Origin: an uncultured Lachnospiraceae bacterium
Lineage (GTDB): Bacteria; Bacillota; Clostridia; Lachnospirales; Lachnospiraceae
Direction: 5' to 3'
Assembly (NCBI GenBank): GCA_902779575.1
Contig: CACZBW010000001.1
Span: 141,355 to 205,354, forward strand
DNA length: 64,000 nt
Below the pieces are notes generated by a model that saw only the letters and a program-made list of their open reading frames with translations, made no database searches and was not told where the DNA came from. This document shows, in pieces, positions 33,589 through 44,008 of this stretch (position 1 is the first letter of the stretch; each line of letters starts with the position of its first letter). A program made the translations under genes and the position numbers.

Positions 33589-35259
33589 TTAAGGCGTGAC
33601 TGCCTCCGTTCTCCGGGCGATTATCCTTTCCGCCACCTTTATGCCGTCTAAAGCCGCGGACGTGATTCCGCCCGCATATCCTGCACCCTCCCCGCAGGGA
33701 TAGATGCCTTCCCGGCCCACTGCCTCAAAGCTGCTGCCGCGTTCGATGCGCACCGGGGAAGAGGTCCGTGATTCAACTCCGGCAAGCAGCACGCCCGCGC
33801 CGGAGAATCCTTCAATCTGCCTCTCCCAGGCAAGAATTCCTTCTTCGATCGCGGCCGCCGCGTATTCCGGGAAAATGCCCCTCACGTCCGCGAAGGTCCA
33901 TTCTCCGCAGAAGCAGGCTTTGTCAAAAGCCGGGGCTTCCGTTCCGCGTCCGGTCCGGAAATCCGCAAAAGTCTGGACTGGTATCTTCCCGTCTCCGGCC
34001 AGATAGGCCTTCCGCTCCAGCTGTCTCTGGAAAGCCAGCCCTGCGAGCGGGTCCGTGCTTCCATTCGAATAGTCCGAAGGCGATACCGTCACCACAATCG
34101 CGCTGTTGGCAGCGCCGCTTCCCCGGTCGCGGTAGCTCATGCCGTTTACGGCCAGGTGGCCTTCCTCGGATGAGGCGTTCACGACAAAGCCGCCGGGACA
34201 CATGCAGAAAGAATAGACCCCTCTGCCGTCTGAGGCTCTGTGCGTCAGTTTATAGGGAGCCGGCGGCATGGAAAAGGGACATTTCTCCCCGTAGAGGGCC
34301 CTGTCGATCTGATCCTGGCTGTGCTGGATCCGCACGCCCACGGCAAAAGCCTTCGGCGTCAGAAGAAAACGGCTGTTCTTCAGCATGGAGAAGGTGTCAC
34401 GGGCAGAATGGCCGATCGCAAGGACAATCTGCCCTGCACGGAGGAAAACCGTCTCGCCCTGCGCTCCGTCTCCGCTCCCGGACAGTCCCTCCCCGGCCGG
34501 TCTTTGGACGGTCAGCGTCCAGACTCCGTCTTTCTCCTGACGCAGTTCCTTCAGGCAGTGGCGGAAATGAACCTCCCCGCCGAGGGAACAGATCTCACGG
34601 CGGATGTCTTTCACCACGTCCCTGAGGACGTCTGTTCCGACATGTGGTTTATAAGAATAAAGAATCTCCGGATCCGCCCCGCCCCGGACAAAGCGTTCAA
34701 GGATAAAGCGGATGCGTCCGCCGGGATCCTTTACGCCTGTGTTCAGCTTACCGTCAGAAAAGGTTCCGGCTCCTCCCTCGCCGAACTGGACATTGGATTC
34801 CGGGTCCAGGGGCCCGCCGGACCAGAACGCGCGCACATCCTTCGTCCTGCTGTCAACGTCCTGTCCGCGCTCAAGGAGAACGGGACGAAGTCCGGCGCGT
34901 GCGAGCACGAGGCCGCAGAAAAGGCCCGCAGGTCCGCTTCCGACTATAACAGGCCTGTCGCTTTCAGAAAGCGCCTGCGTTACTGCCCGCGGGCAGCTGT
35001 AGCGTTCTTCCTCCAGGATAGAAATATCGGGATTTTTCAGCTTCCGGAGAAGCTTCTGTTCCCTTTCAGGCGGCGCAAGAGAAACGGAGACCGTATAGGT
35101 AAAAAACAGATCCGGCTTCTTCCGGGCGTCGACGGATTTGCGCAGGATCTTCCAGGACAGGGAGTCTTCCTCCTTCAGTCTGAGCTTCCTGCGGATCAGC
35201 CGCTCCAGGTCGGCCGGGCTGTGGTCCGGTTTCAGTTTCAGCTGTGAAATTCGGATCAT
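33589..35259 (-). CDS. FAD-dependent oxidoreductase (COG2509-type)
   Basis: This 556-residue protein has a ~95-residue N-terminal domain before a Rossmann FAD site VIVGSGPAGLFCGLVLARAG (about 105-124), an ESNVQFGEGGAGTFSDGKL motif near 155, and AIGHSARDTF (near 280). These mark the uncharacterised COG2509 group (flavoprotein dehydrogenases). The C-terminus closes with the second FAD contact EGAGYAGGITSAALDG. Substrate unknown. It is the neighbour of another, unrelated FAD enzyme 25 bp upstream. Confidence 0.85.
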   Translation of the reverse strand: MIRISQLKLKPDHSPADLERLIRRKLRLKEEDSLSWKILRKSVDARKKPDLFFTYTVSVSLAPPEREQKLLRKLKNPDISILEEERYSCPRAVTQALSESDRPVIVGSGPAGLFCGLVLARAGLRPVLLERGQDVDSRTKDVRAFWSGGPLDPESNVQFGEGGAGTFSDGKLNTGVKDPGGRIRFILERFVRGGADPEILYSYKPHVGTDVLRDVVKDIRREICSLGGEVHFRHCLKELRQEKDGVWTLTVQRPAGEGLSGSGDGAQGETVFLRAGQIVLAIGHSARDTFSMLKNSRFLLTPKAFAVGVRIQHSQDQIDRALYGEKCPFSMPPAPYKLTHRASDGRGVYSFCMCPGGFVVNASSEEGHLAVNGMSYRDRGSGAANSAIVVTVSPSDYSNGSTDPLAGLAFQRQLERKAYLAGDGKIPVQTFADFRTGRGTEAPAFDKACFCGEWTFADVRGIFPEYAAAAIEEGILAWERQIEGFSGAGVLLAGVESRTSSPVRIERGSSFEAVGREGIYPCGEGAGYAGGITSAALDGIKVAERIIARRTEAVTP

Positions 35260-35283
35260 ATACGCTTGAACTCTCCTTATACT

Positions 35284-36555
35284 TTAAGCTTCCGGCCGCG
35301 GATCCGGTCCGTCCAGGGCGGCGTGCATGCCGGCGACATATCCGCTGGACCAGGCCCACTGCAGATTATAGCCGCCGCACAGGCCGTCGATATCCGCCAT
35401 TTCCCCGGCGATATACAGTCCTTTGCTGTCCGGCAAGGTACAGGCGAGGCTTTCAGGCTCCAGCTGTTTAAGAGCGACTCCTCCCGCGCAGACCTGGCAG
35501 TTGTCAAATCCTCTCACAGAGACCGCTTCCAGGGAAAAGCCGCGGATCTGCGCCGCGATCTGCTCCGCCTGCCGGTCCGAAAGCGCGCCGCAGGCAGTGC
35601 CGGTTTTTATGGAAACAGCGTTCAGCAGCGCCGGGATCAGCTTCTGCGGAAGGAAACCTTCCAGAAGCTTCGCCGCGGAAAGACTTTCAAAGGTCCGCTT
35701 CAGCCGCTGCAGCTGAGCCGCGATCTGGTCTGTCTCCATATCCGGAAGCAGATTCAGGCTGAGCAGGACATTCTTTTTTTCCGCCAGGGCTCTTGTCACC
35801 ATCCGGCTGACCTGGAAAACTACGATGCCGGATACGCCCTGGCCGGTGATCTGCAGCTGCCCGGTATCTGAGGCGATTTCCCGTCCTCCTGCCAACGCCG
35901 TAACGCAGGCGCGCACGCGGACGCCGGAAGCGGAAGCCCAGAACGGCGGTACGCGGCAGGCAATGGCCGAGAGGGACGGCAGGACCGGCGTAAGACGCAG
36001 GCCGCAGGAGGCGGCGAGCTGATATCCGTTACCGTCAGAGCCGGTCGCGGGCATGCATTTTGAACCGCAGGCCAGGATTACCCTGTCGCAGGGATAGGAC
36101 CAGCTTCCGGTGCGGACCAGCCATCCTTCCTCTGACTTTTCAAGACCGGTCACCTTTTCCCGGAATTTCACCCTGACTCTGAGCCGCTCCATCTCGCGGA
36201 CCAGAACATTAAGGACGCTGAGGGACTGGCCGGTGACCGGATATACATAAGTCCCGTGCTCCGCTGCCGTCATAAGTCCCATGGAGCTGAAAAAGGAGAG
36301 CGTATCGTCCACTGACATCTGCCGGAAGACGGAACTCAGGATCCGTCCGGCATTTTCCGGATCAGAAGAGGCGTAATCGCGCCGGGGATCGAAATCCAGA
36401 TTCGTCAGGTTGCATCTCCCGTTTCCGGTCAGCAGGAGTTTGCTTCCGGCCTTCTGGCCTGACTCAAGGAGCGTTACCCTTGCGCCCGCCCTTGCGGCGG
36501 AAATCGCCGCCGTCATCCCGGCCGGGCCTCCGCCCACTACCACGATCTGTTTCAT
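35284..36555 (-). CDS. HI0933/YhiN-family FAD-dependent oxidoreductase
   Basis: The 423-residue protein starts with the FAD loop VVVGGGPAGMTAAISAARAG (about 5-24) and has the family motif SKLLLTGNGRCNLTN (about 39-53), then ACGSKCMPATGSDGNGYQLA. The C-terminal motif LYIAGEMADIDGLCGGYNLQ is also standard. It was annotated in the past as an aminoacetone oxidase-like or BaiN-like protein; the physiological reaction is not settled. ATG 36555 with TAAAGGAGA upstream is preferred to an open extension. Confidence 0.9.
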   Translation of the reverse strand: MKQIVVVGGGPAGMTAAISAARAGARVTLLESGQKAGSKLLLTGNGRCNLTNLDFDPRRDYASSDPENAGRILSSVFRQMSVDDTLSFFSSMGLMTAAEHGTYVYPVTGQSLSVLNVLVREMERLRVRVKFREKVTGLEKSEEGWLVRTGSWSYPCDRVILACGSKCMPATGSDGNGYQLAASCGLRLTPVLPSLSAIACRVPPFWASASGVRVRACVTALAGGREIASDTGQLQITGQGVSGIVVFQVSRMVTRALAEKKNVLLSLNLLPDMETDQIAAQLQRLKRTFESLSAAKLLEGFLPQKLIPALLNAVSIKTGTACGALSDRQAEQIAAQIRGFSLEAVSVRGFDNCQVCAGGVALKQLEPESLACTLPDSKGLYIAGEMADIDGLCGGYNLQWAWSSGYVAGMHAALDGPDPRPEA

Positions 36556-36654
36556 ACTGTCTCCTTTAAGCCGGGAAGATTTCATTTCCTCTTCCGGGAT
36601 TCAGACAGGCACCGGCATCCCCCGGCAGACTTTCTGAGTCCGGCCGCTCTTCCC

Positions 36655-37944
36655 TCACAGTTTTACATAACCATGCTCGTACAGACTCTGCAGGGAACGA
36701 AGAATTCCGTATCTGGCGTGCTCCCAGGTCAGCCCCCCCTGGAAATAGACCGCATAGGGCGGCTTGATGGGCCCGTCCGCGGAAAGTTCGATGGAAGAAC
36801 CCTGGATAAAGGCGCCTGCCGCCATGATGACGTCGCTGTCGTATCCGGGCATGGCCCAGGGTTCCGGCGTGACGTAGGAATCCACCGGCGCGGCGGCCTG
36901 GATGCCTTCACAGAAACGGATCACCCCTTCCGGGAAACCGAACTCGACAGCCTGGATGATATCATTCCGCTTTTCAGCTCCGCCCGGAACCACTTTGAAT
37001 CCCAGCTGTTCGTACAGATTTGCCGCGAAAACGGCCGCTTTCAGAGCTCCGGCCGTCACGGTCGGCGCCAGGAAAAAGCCCTGGTAGAGGGAACGGAGGG
37101 TATTCAGGCTTGCGCCTACTTCTCTTCCGAGTCCCGGAGAAGTCAGACGTACGGCGCAGTTTTCCACACATTCGCGGGTTCCGGCGATATAGCCCCCCAT
37201 CGGAGCCAGACCGCCTCCGGGATTTTTGATCAGGGAACCGACTGTCATATCCGCGCCGCAGTCGGAAGGCTCCGTATAGTCAACGAATTCGCCGTAACAG
37301 TTGTCCACCATGACAATAATGTCCGGGCGAAGATCCTTTACGAAGCGAATTGCCTCCCCGATCTGCTCCACAGACAGGGAGGGCCTCGTCAGATAGCCCT
37401 TGGAACGCTGGATCGCAGCGATTTTTGTCTCTGGTCTCAGAGCAGCCTTAATCGCGTCGAAATCGAAGCTTCCGTCCTCTTTCAGCTCCGCCTGCCGGTA
37501 ACGGATTCCGTATTCGGCAAGGGACCCCCTGGACGGCCGGATCCCGATCACTTCCTCGAGGGTGTCATAGGGCTTGCCGCTGATTGACAGCAGCTCGTCT
37601 CCGGGCCTGAGATTGGCGGAAAGCGCCAGCGCAAGGGCGTGGGTTCCGCAGGTAATCTGGGAACGGACCAGGGCGTCCTCCGTGTGAAAGGTGTCCGCAT
37701 ACACCTTTTCCAGAGTCTCTCTCCCGCTGTCATTGTATCCGTATCCTGTCGATCCGCTGAAATGTTCGGCGCTGACCCTGTTTTTCTGCATGGCCCGGAC
37801 TACCTTCAGCTGGTTATATTCCGCGACGCCGTCGATCTCCCGGAAGCGTTCCTCAAGAGCCCTGAGGATCTGCTGTCCGAAACGGAAGACAGGACCGGAT
37901 ATGCCCATCTCCCGGTAAAGTTCTTCTATAATCTGATTTTCCAT
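36655..37944 (-). CDS. YnbB-type PLP-dependent lyase (aluminium resistance/methionine gamma-lyase family)
   Basis: The 429-residue protein is a fold-type I PLP enzyme of the group typified by Bacillus YnbB. The Schiff-base lysine is in GSLIKNPGGGLAPMGGYIAG, near residue 242; MVDNCYGEF and STGYGYNDSGRETLEKVYA are matching family motifs. It probably cleaves a C-S bond in a sulfur amino acid, but proof is lacking for this branch. It follows miaA, as it does in many Firmicutes (miaA-hfq-ynbB region); hfq is not seen here. Confidence 0.88.
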   Translation of the reverse strand: MENQIIEELYREMGISGPVFRFGQQILRALEERFREIDGVAEYNQLKVVRAMQKNRVSAEHFSGSTGYGYNDSGRETLEKVYADTFHTEDALVRSQITCGTHALALALSANLRPGDELLSISGKPYDTLEEVIGIRPSRGSLAEYGIRYRQAELKEDGSFDFDAIKAALRPETKIAAIQRSKGYLTRPSLSVEQIGEAIRFVKDLRPDIIVMVDNCYGEFVDYTEPSDCGADMTVGSLIKNPGGGLAPMGGYIAGTRECVENCAVRLTSPGLGREVGASLNTLRSLYQGFFLAPTVTAGALKAAVFAANLYEQLGFKVVPGGAEKRNDIIQAVEFGFPEGVIRFCEGIQAAAPVDSYVTPEPWAMPGYDSDVIMAAGAFIQGSSIELSADGPIKPPYAVYFQGGLTWEHARYGILRSLQSLYEHGYVKL

Positions 37945-38078
37945 CCTGTTTATCCTTCTGTTATGCTGCCGTTTTCATTCCGGGGCAGCCTGTGAAGCAG
38001 ATTCCCGTTAAGGGAATCCTCCGCTGAGCCGCCGGGGCTGTACAGAGTTTATAAAGCGGCTGACTGTCCGCCGGTCCG

Positions 38079-39068
38079 TCATGGCTGCAGCGGTATAATT
38101 TCCTTTTCTTCCAGAATACGGATCATCTCCCGCAGAATCGCGCTGTCGCCGTCGGGATAGTCCTGCCGGTTCATCCAGATGACATCCCTCTCCCGCCGGA
38201 ACCAGGTCAGCTGGCGCTTGGCAAAATGCCGGGTATTGCGCTTAATCAGCCGGACTGCTTCCGCGGAATCTGTCTCCCCGTCCAGATACGCGAGCATTTC
38301 CCGGTACCCCAGTCCCTGCATGGAAACCATATCTCTCCTGAGTCCTTTTCTGTACAGACTTCGCACTTCCTCCTCAAGCCCCTCTTCCATCATGAGATCC
38401 ACCCTCCGGTTGATCCGGTCATAGACCTTCTCACGATCGTCGTTGAGGACAAAATAGGCAAAATTGTAAGGAGACATCCTGGCCTTCTCCAGCGCGTTGT
38501 GGACAGAGATCTTCTGCCCGGTCTGCCGGTGAAATTCCAGGGCGCGGATCGTCCTCTTGATATTATTCTCATGGATCAGGCCTGCGGATTCCGGATCCGC
38601 TTCCTCCAGCATCCTGTGCAGAAGGGCAGGTCCGCCTTCTGTCCCGGCAATCGCCTCAAGCCCTGAACGGAAGGAACGGTCGGCGTCATTTTCCGTAAAA
38701 TCAATGTCGTACAGCAGCGCCTGAATATAGAAGCCGGTTCCGCCGGTCACGATCGGAATATGTCCGGCGGCGCGGATCTTCTCTGCCGCGTCTTTCGCCA
38801 TGGACTGAAAGCGCACCACGTCGAAGCTTTCGTCCGGATCGAGGACATCGATCAGGTGATGGGGGATTCCTTCCGTCTCCTCCGGCCGGATCTTGGCCGA
38901 TCCGATATCCATGCTCCTGTATACCTGCATGGAATCAGCAGAGATAATCTCTCCGCCGACGGCTTTGGCGAGCCGGATGGAAAGGGCGGTTTTTCCGACC
39001 GCGGTCGGGCCGGTCAGTACCACCAGACCCGGCTTTGTCCCTGCCTGTCTGATCTGTTCTTCCTTCAT
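38079..39068 (-). CDS. miaA: tRNA dimethylallyltransferase MiaA
   Basis: MiaA adds a dimethylallyl group to A37 of tRNAs that read UNN codons. The 329-residue protein has the P-loop GPTAVGKTALSIRLA (about 20-34), the DSMQVYRSMDIGSAK motif and GGTGFYIQALLY. Start ATG 39068 follows GGAGCGACAAG and lies 26 bp inside the space after mutL stops; an upstream in-frame ATG at 39101 would overlap mutL. With MiaB encoded two genes upstream, the ms2i6A37 pathway is complete here. Confidence 0.95.
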   Translation of the reverse strand: MKEEQIRQAGTKPGLVVLTGPTAVGKTALSIRLAKAVGGEIISADSMQVYRSMDIGSAKIRPEETEGIPHHLIDVLDPDESFDVVRFQSMAKDAAEKIRAAGHIPIVTGGTGFYIQALLYDIDFTENDADRSFRSGLEAIAGTEGGPALLHRMLEEADPESAGLIHENNIKRTIRALEFHRQTGQKISVHNALEKARMSPYNFAYFVLNDDREKVYDRINRRVDLMMEEGLEEEVRSLYRKGLRRDMVSMQGLGYREMLAYLDGETDSAEAVRLIKRNTRHFAKRQLTWFRRERDVIWMNRQDYPDGDSAILREMIRILEEKEIIPLQP

Positions 39069-39093
39069 CTTGTCGCTCCAATCAGAGGGGTTC

Positions 39094-41220
39094 TCATACA
39101 ATTCTGCGGAATTTCTTTTCTATCTCGTATCGGGTCATGGAAATGACGGTCGGCCGGCCATGCGGGCAGTTATAAGGATTGTCCAGAGTCAGCAGCTCGC
39201 TGATCAGGGCGTCCGCCTCCTCAAAGGTCAGCCTCGTGTTTCCCTTGACCGCAGCCTTGCAGGCCATCGTCGCTACGCTGGCGGTAATCTGCTCGATGGA
39301 CTGCCTTCCCGTATCCGCGGAAAGCCTGTCCAGCATCTCAAGGAAATATTCGCGCTCCGTCAGTCCGAAGAGATCCAGCGGCACCGCGGAAATCGCGTAA
39401 TCCCTTCCGCCGAAGGGACTGATCTCAAAGCCGATGCGGGTAAAGAGGTCCATGTTCGCCGTAAGCAGGCTTTCCTCTGTCATGCTGAGCGTGACAATAA
39501 GAGGCGGGGACAGACGCTGCTGCGCAGCCTCTTTTTCCCGGTAGATCTTCATGAGCCGCTCAAACATGACCTTCTCGTGAGCGGCGTGCTGGTCGATGAT
39601 GTACATGCTGTTCCGGAATTCGATGATCCAGTATGTCTCGAAGAGCTGGCCGACCAGACGGTGTTCTTTTACATGCTGGGGACTGAGCAGGAGCGCGTCC
39701 GGATTATTCTGTCCCTGCTGTGCAGTTCCGGCGGAATCGTCAGTCCCGGCACTATCCTCTTCAGGGCGGACAGAATCTGCGGCGGAGCCTTCTGCCTCTT
39801 TTCCTTCTTTTCCTGCCGGCATCCCGAAAAGCAGATTTCCTTTCTCATCCTGCGTAAACAGGGAGACCTGCTTCGCTCTCGGAATCTCGGTGACAAAGGG
39901 ATTTCCTTCCCCTTCGCGAAGGCGGAGCCCGGTTACGTCCTCCCTGGTTACGGCTCTTCCCCCGGATACGGTCTTTTCCGCAGCTTTGCTCTCATATTCT
40001 GCCGGAATTCCCGATTCCCTGAGAATTCCGGATTCACCGGGATCTTCTGCCCGGGAGATGCGTTCCGCACTCGCTTTCCTTCTTTCTTCCAGATCCGGAT
40101 ACATGAGGCCGTAGGGACTGCTTTCTGTCAGTTTTGCCCGGCGGACCTGTTCAAAGGGCTCCGGCCATTTTTCTTCTTTTTTTTCTTTCTTATTCTCCCT
40201 TTCGATCCCGCTGCTGATTACCAGATCCCTGTGGGTCAGGGCATCCCGGACTGCCTTTTTTACAAATTCAAAAACGCCGGGGCCGTCAGAAAACCGTACC
40301 TGGGACTTCGCGGGATGGACGTTGACATCCACTTTCGTCCCGTCCAGGGTGAGCGACAGAATCAGAAATGGAAAGCGGTGCTGCATCAGGAAAGTTTCAT
40401 AACCCTCCTCCGCGGCCTTTGACAGGATGTTATTGTGAACAAGGCGCCCGTTTACAAAGAAGGTTTCATAAGACCTGTTTCCCCGGGAGATCACCGGTTT
40501 TCCGATGAAGCCCTCAAGCAGCATGCCGCTCTCTTCGTCCGATGCGCTGACCTCGATCATGGAGGAGCTGATCTCCCGGCCGTAGACCGCGTAGATCACG
40601 TCCTTCGTCCGTCCGTTTCCCCCGGTCACAAGCTTTGTCTGGCCGTTGACCATGAATTTTATGCTGACGGAAGGATGCGACAGGGCAAGTCTCTGGCAGA
40701 ACTCCGCGATATATCCTGCTTCCGTCTGCGGACTTTTGAGAAATTTGCGCCGCGCAGGGGTATTGTAGAACAGATCCCTCACGATGAAGGTGCTTCCGTC
40801 CGGTGCGCCGACCTCCTCGAAAAAGGTCTCCTCACCGCCCTCGATCCCGTACCGGATCCCGGTCAGGGAGGAGGGGCATTTTGTGATCAGCTCCACCCTG
40901 CTCACGGCGGCTATGCTGGATAAAGCCTCTCCACGGAAGCCGAAAGAGCGGATCTGTTCCAGATCCTCCACTGTCTCGATCTTGCTGGTAGCGTGACGCA
41001 GGAAGGCAGTCCTGACCTGTCCCTCCTCGATTCCGCAGCCGTTGTCCGTCACGCGGATCAGCGAAAGTCCGCCGTCCCGGATCTCAACCGTCAGGGAGCC
41101 CGCCCCGGCGTCGATCGCATTTTCCGTCAGTTCCTTGACGACGGAAGCCGGACGTTCCACAACCTCGCCTGCGGCAATCTGGTCGATCGTCTCTTTTTTC
41201 AGAACATGGATTTCCGGCAT
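39094..41220 (-). CDS. mutL: DNA mismatch repair protein MutL
   Basis: MutL links MutS to downstream repair steps. The 708-residue protein has the N-terminal GHKL ATPase (ENAIDAG, DNGCGI, TSKIE and FRGEALSS motifs within the first 105 residues), a long Ser/Glu-rich linker (about 335-500) and a C-terminal endonuclease domain. The nickase motif DQHAAHEKVMFE and CPHGRPT are both present, so it should cut DNA, as in other bacteria without MutH. It lies between mutS and miaA. Confidence 0.96.
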   Translation of the reverse strand: MPEIHVLKKETIDQIAAGEVVERPASVVKELTENAIDAGAGSLTVEIRDGGLSLIRVTDNGCGIEEGQVRTAFLRHATSKIETVEDLEQIRSFGFRGEALSSIAAVSRVELITKCPSSLTGIRYGIEGGEETFFEEVGAPDGSTFIVRDLFYNTPARRKFLKSPQTEAGYIAEFCQRLALSHPSVSIKFMVNGQTKLVTGGNGRTKDVIYAVYGREISSSMIEVSASDEESGMLLEGFIGKPVISRGNRSYETFFVNGRLVHNNILSKAAEEGYETFLMQHRFPFLILSLTLDGTKVDVNVHPAKSQVRFSDGPGVFEFVKKAVRDALTHRDLVISSGIERENKKEKKEEKWPEPFEQVRRAKLTESSPYGLMYPDLEERRKASAERISRAEDPGESGILRESGIPAEYESKAAEKTVSGGRAVTREDVTGLRLREGEGNPFVTEIPRAKQVSLFTQDEKGNLLFGMPAGKEGKEAEGSAADSVRPEEDSAGTDDSAGTAQQGQNNPDALLLSPQHVKEHRLVGQLFETYWIIEFRNSMYIIDQHAAHEKVMFERLMKIYREKEAAQQRLSPPLIVTLSMTEESLLTANMDLFTRIGFEISPFGGRDYAISAVPLDLFGLTEREYFLEMLDRLSADTGRQSIEQITASVATMACKAAVKGNTRLTFEEADALISELLTLDNPYNCPHGRPTVISMTRYEIEKKFRRIV

Positions 41221-41300
41221 GCTTCTCTCCTTTTTCAGTGCACAGTCCGTTTATATCAGAATCTTATCAGAATGGGCGGAAGGCTTTCCGGCAGCGCCCA

Positions 41301-43976
41301 TCAACCCTGCGGAGTCCATCTGTTCTTAAATTTGTTCTGCAGGGCGTAGAGCGTATTCAGGGCGTCGACCGGCGTCAGGCGCGTTACGTCGACTTCCATC
41401 AGATCCCGCACGATATCCGCGTCTGTCACCGTTTCAAAAAGGCTCATCTGGTTCATATCAACCTGGTCAACCTTTCTCGGACGGTGTTTTTTTTCGGGCT
41501 CATCCGAAATCTGCTGTACTTTCTCGGTAATATCATTGTCCGTCAGTTCCTGAGACAGCTCCTTTGCACGCTCGATCACGGAATCCGGCACGCCGGCCAG
41601 TTTCGCGACCTGTATGCCGTAGCTCTTGTCCGCCCCGCCTTTGACGATCCGGCGCAGGAAGACGATGTCGTCCCCCTTCTCCTTGACCGCGATGCAGTAG
41701 TTGTTGACGCCGGGGATCTTTCCCTCCAGTTCCGTCAGTTCGTGATAATGGGTTGCAAACAGTGTTTTTGCTCCGAGAATTTTTGTATTTGCAATATGCT
41801 CGACAACCGCCCAGGCGATTGAAAGGCCGTCATAGGTGGAGGTTCCCCGGCCGATCTCATCCAGGATCAGCAGGGAGTTCCTGGTCGCCTGTTTCAGGAT
41901 ATTGGCCACCTCATTCATCTCCACCATAAAGGTGGACTGGCCGCTGGCGAGGTCATCGGAAGCGCCCACTCTTGTAAAAATACGGTCCACGACGCCGATG
42001 CTCGCGCTCTGGGCGGGTACAAAGGAGCCGATCTGGGCCATCAGGACGATCAGGGCAGTCTGCCGCATATAGGTGGATTTACCGGCCATATTGGGACCGG
42101 TGATAATACTGACCCTCTTTTTGCGGTTGTCCAGATAAGTGTCATTCGGGACAAACTGGTCAAAACCTCCCATCTGTTCCACGACCGGATGCCTGCCGCC
42201 TTTAATGTCGATCACCCCGCGGTCATTGATCTTCGGGCAGACGTAACGGTTCCGTTCCGCCGCGCAGGCAAGGGATGCAAATACGTCGGTTCCGGCGATG
42301 GCTCTGGCTGTTTTCTGGATCCGGGCAGTGTTTTCCGCGATCTGCTCGCGGATCTGTACAAAGAGGTCATACTCCAGTGAAGTAAGCCGGTCCTCCGCGC
42401 CGAGGATGGTCTCCTCCAGCTGTTTCAGCTCGGGCGTGATATAACGCTCCGCGTTGACCAGGGTCTGCTTGCGCATATAGTCGTCGGGAACCAGATTTTT
42501 TGCGCTGTTCGGAATCTCCAGATAATAACCGAATACCTTGTTGTACTTCAGCTTCATCTTCTGGATTCCTGTACGCTCCCGCTCCCTTGCCTCCACATCC
42601 GCAAGCCAGCCTTTTCCGTCCCGGCTGGCGGACCTGAGGCGGTCCACTTCCCCGCTGTATCCATCCCGGATAAAGCCGCCGTCGCGGATCACGAGGGGCG
42701 GATCGTCGATGATTGACCTGGAAATGAGATCCTTCAGATCTTCCAGTTCATCCATATCCTCCCGGATCTCCTGAAGCAGGGGACTCTGGAATTCCCCGAG
42801 AGCGGTCTTAATGGCCGGCAGCATCTCAAGAGAGGTACGGAAAGCGATCAGATCCCTCGGACCGGCGGTCCGGTAGGAAATTCTTGAGCTCAGCCGCTCC
42901 AGATCGTAGACCGGCTGCAGGTATTCCCGGATCTCCTCCCTGGTGATTGCGTTCCGGGTCATCTCAGAGACAGCCTCGAGGCGGCGTTCGATCTCATCCG
43001 CCTCAATCAGGGGCTGCTCGAGGAAGGAGCGCAGCAATCGGGCTCCCATGGCAGTCTTCGTACGGTCAAGGACCCAGAGAAGGGATCCCTTTCTCTGTTT
43101 TTCCCGCAGGGTTTCCGTCAGTTCCAGATTTCTCCTGGTAAAAGAGTCCAGCACCATGAACTTTCCGATGGTGTAAGGACTCAGGGAGGTCAGATTGCCC
43201 AGATCCGTCTTCTGGGTCTCGGCAAGATAACGCAGAACTGCCCCGCAGGCGATCATGCCGCAGTTCATGTCCGCAAGGCCCAGCTCCTGCGCCGTTTTCC
43301 CCTTAAAATGCCCGGAAAGAATCCGGCTGCAGGCCTCGTCGTCGAAATAGTCCGGATCCAGGATAAAGATGGCTGCGCCGGTAGTCTCCTTTATCTCTTC
43401 CAGGTCGATGCCGCTCAGCTCCAGGGATTTGTTCCCGATAATCTCAGCGGGCTGGCAGCGGACAATCTCATCCCGCAGCCGTCTTCTCGAATCCGCTTCC
43501 GTAACCAGAAAATCACCGGTGCTGATATCCACGGTCGCGATCCCGAAACGGTCCGCCACGCATACGATGCTCATCAGATAATTGTTGCGGGAAGCGTCGA
43601 GAGCCGCGGTATCGAGGATGGTTCCCGGGGTGGCAATCCGGATGACTTCCCGCTTCACCAGCCCTTTGGCCAGTTTCGGATCCTCCACCTGCTCGCAGAT
43701 CGCGACTTTGTGCCCGTTTGCCACCAGACGGTTCAGATAGTTGTCCACAGCGTGGTAGGGAACCCCGCACATAGGCGCGCGCTCTTCCAGTCCGCAGTCC
43801 TTTCCCGTAAGGGTGATCTCCAGTTCCCTGGAAACCAGGATGGCGTCGTCAAAGAACATCTCATAAAAATCGCCGAGACGGTAGAAAAGAATACAGTCCG
43901 CATACTCTCTTCTGGTCTCGACATACAGCTTCATCATCGGCGACAGTTTTGAAACATCGATCTCATCGATCAGCAT
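41301..43976 (-). CDS. mutS: DNA mismatch repair protein MutS
   Basis: MutS finds mismatches and small loops. The 891-residue protein begins with the mismatch-binding domain (FYRLGDFYEMFFDDA, near residue 30-45, with the conserved Phe-x-Glu), then the clamp and lever domains, and an ABC-type ATPase: Walker A GPNMAGKSTYMRQ near 630, Walker B LLILDEIGRGTSTYDG near 705. The C-terminal ~50 residues are a polar extension. mutL follows after 80 bp. Confidence 0.97.
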   Translation of the reverse strand: MLIDEIDVSKLSPMMKLYVETRREYADCILFYRLGDFYEMFFDDAILVSRELEITLTGKDCGLEERAPMCGVPYHAVDNYLNRLVANGHKVAICEQVEDPKLAKGLVKREVIRIATPGTILDTAALDASRNNYLMSIVCVADRFGIATVDISTGDFLVTEADSRRRLRDEIVRCQPAEIIGNKSLELSGIDLEEIKETTGAAIFILDPDYFDDEACSRILSGHFKGKTAQELGLADMNCGMIACGAVLRYLAETQKTDLGNLTSLSPYTIGKFMVLDSFTRRNLELTETLREKQRKGSLLWVLDRTKTAMGARLLRSFLEQPLIEADEIERRLEAVSEMTRNAITREEIREYLQPVYDLERLSSRISYRTAGPRDLIAFRTSLEMLPAIKTALGEFQSPLLQEIREDMDELEDLKDLISRSIIDDPPLVIRDGGFIRDGYSGEVDRLRSASRDGKGWLADVEARERERTGIQKMKLKYNKVFGYYLEIPNSAKNLVPDDYMRKQTLVNAERYITPELKQLEETILGAEDRLTSLEYDLFVQIREQIAENTARIQKTARAIAGTDVFASLACAAERNRYVCPKINDRGVIDIKGGRHPVVEQMGGFDQFVPNDTYLDNRKKRVSIITGPNMAGKSTYMRQTALIVLMAQIGSFVPAQSASIGVVDRIFTRVGASDDLASGQSTFMVEMNEVANILKQATRNSLLILDEIGRGTSTYDGLSIAWAVVEHIANTKILGAKTLFATHYHELTELEGKIPGVNNYCIAVKEKGDDIVFLRRIVKGGADKSYGIQVAKLAGVPDSVIERAKELSQELTDNDITEKVQQISDEPEKKHRPRKVDQVDMNQMSLFETVTDADIVRDLMEVDVTRLTPVDALNTLYALQNKFKNRWTPQG

Positions 43977-44008
43977 ACTCTATCTCTTTCTGAAAAAGAG
44001 CGGGTGCA

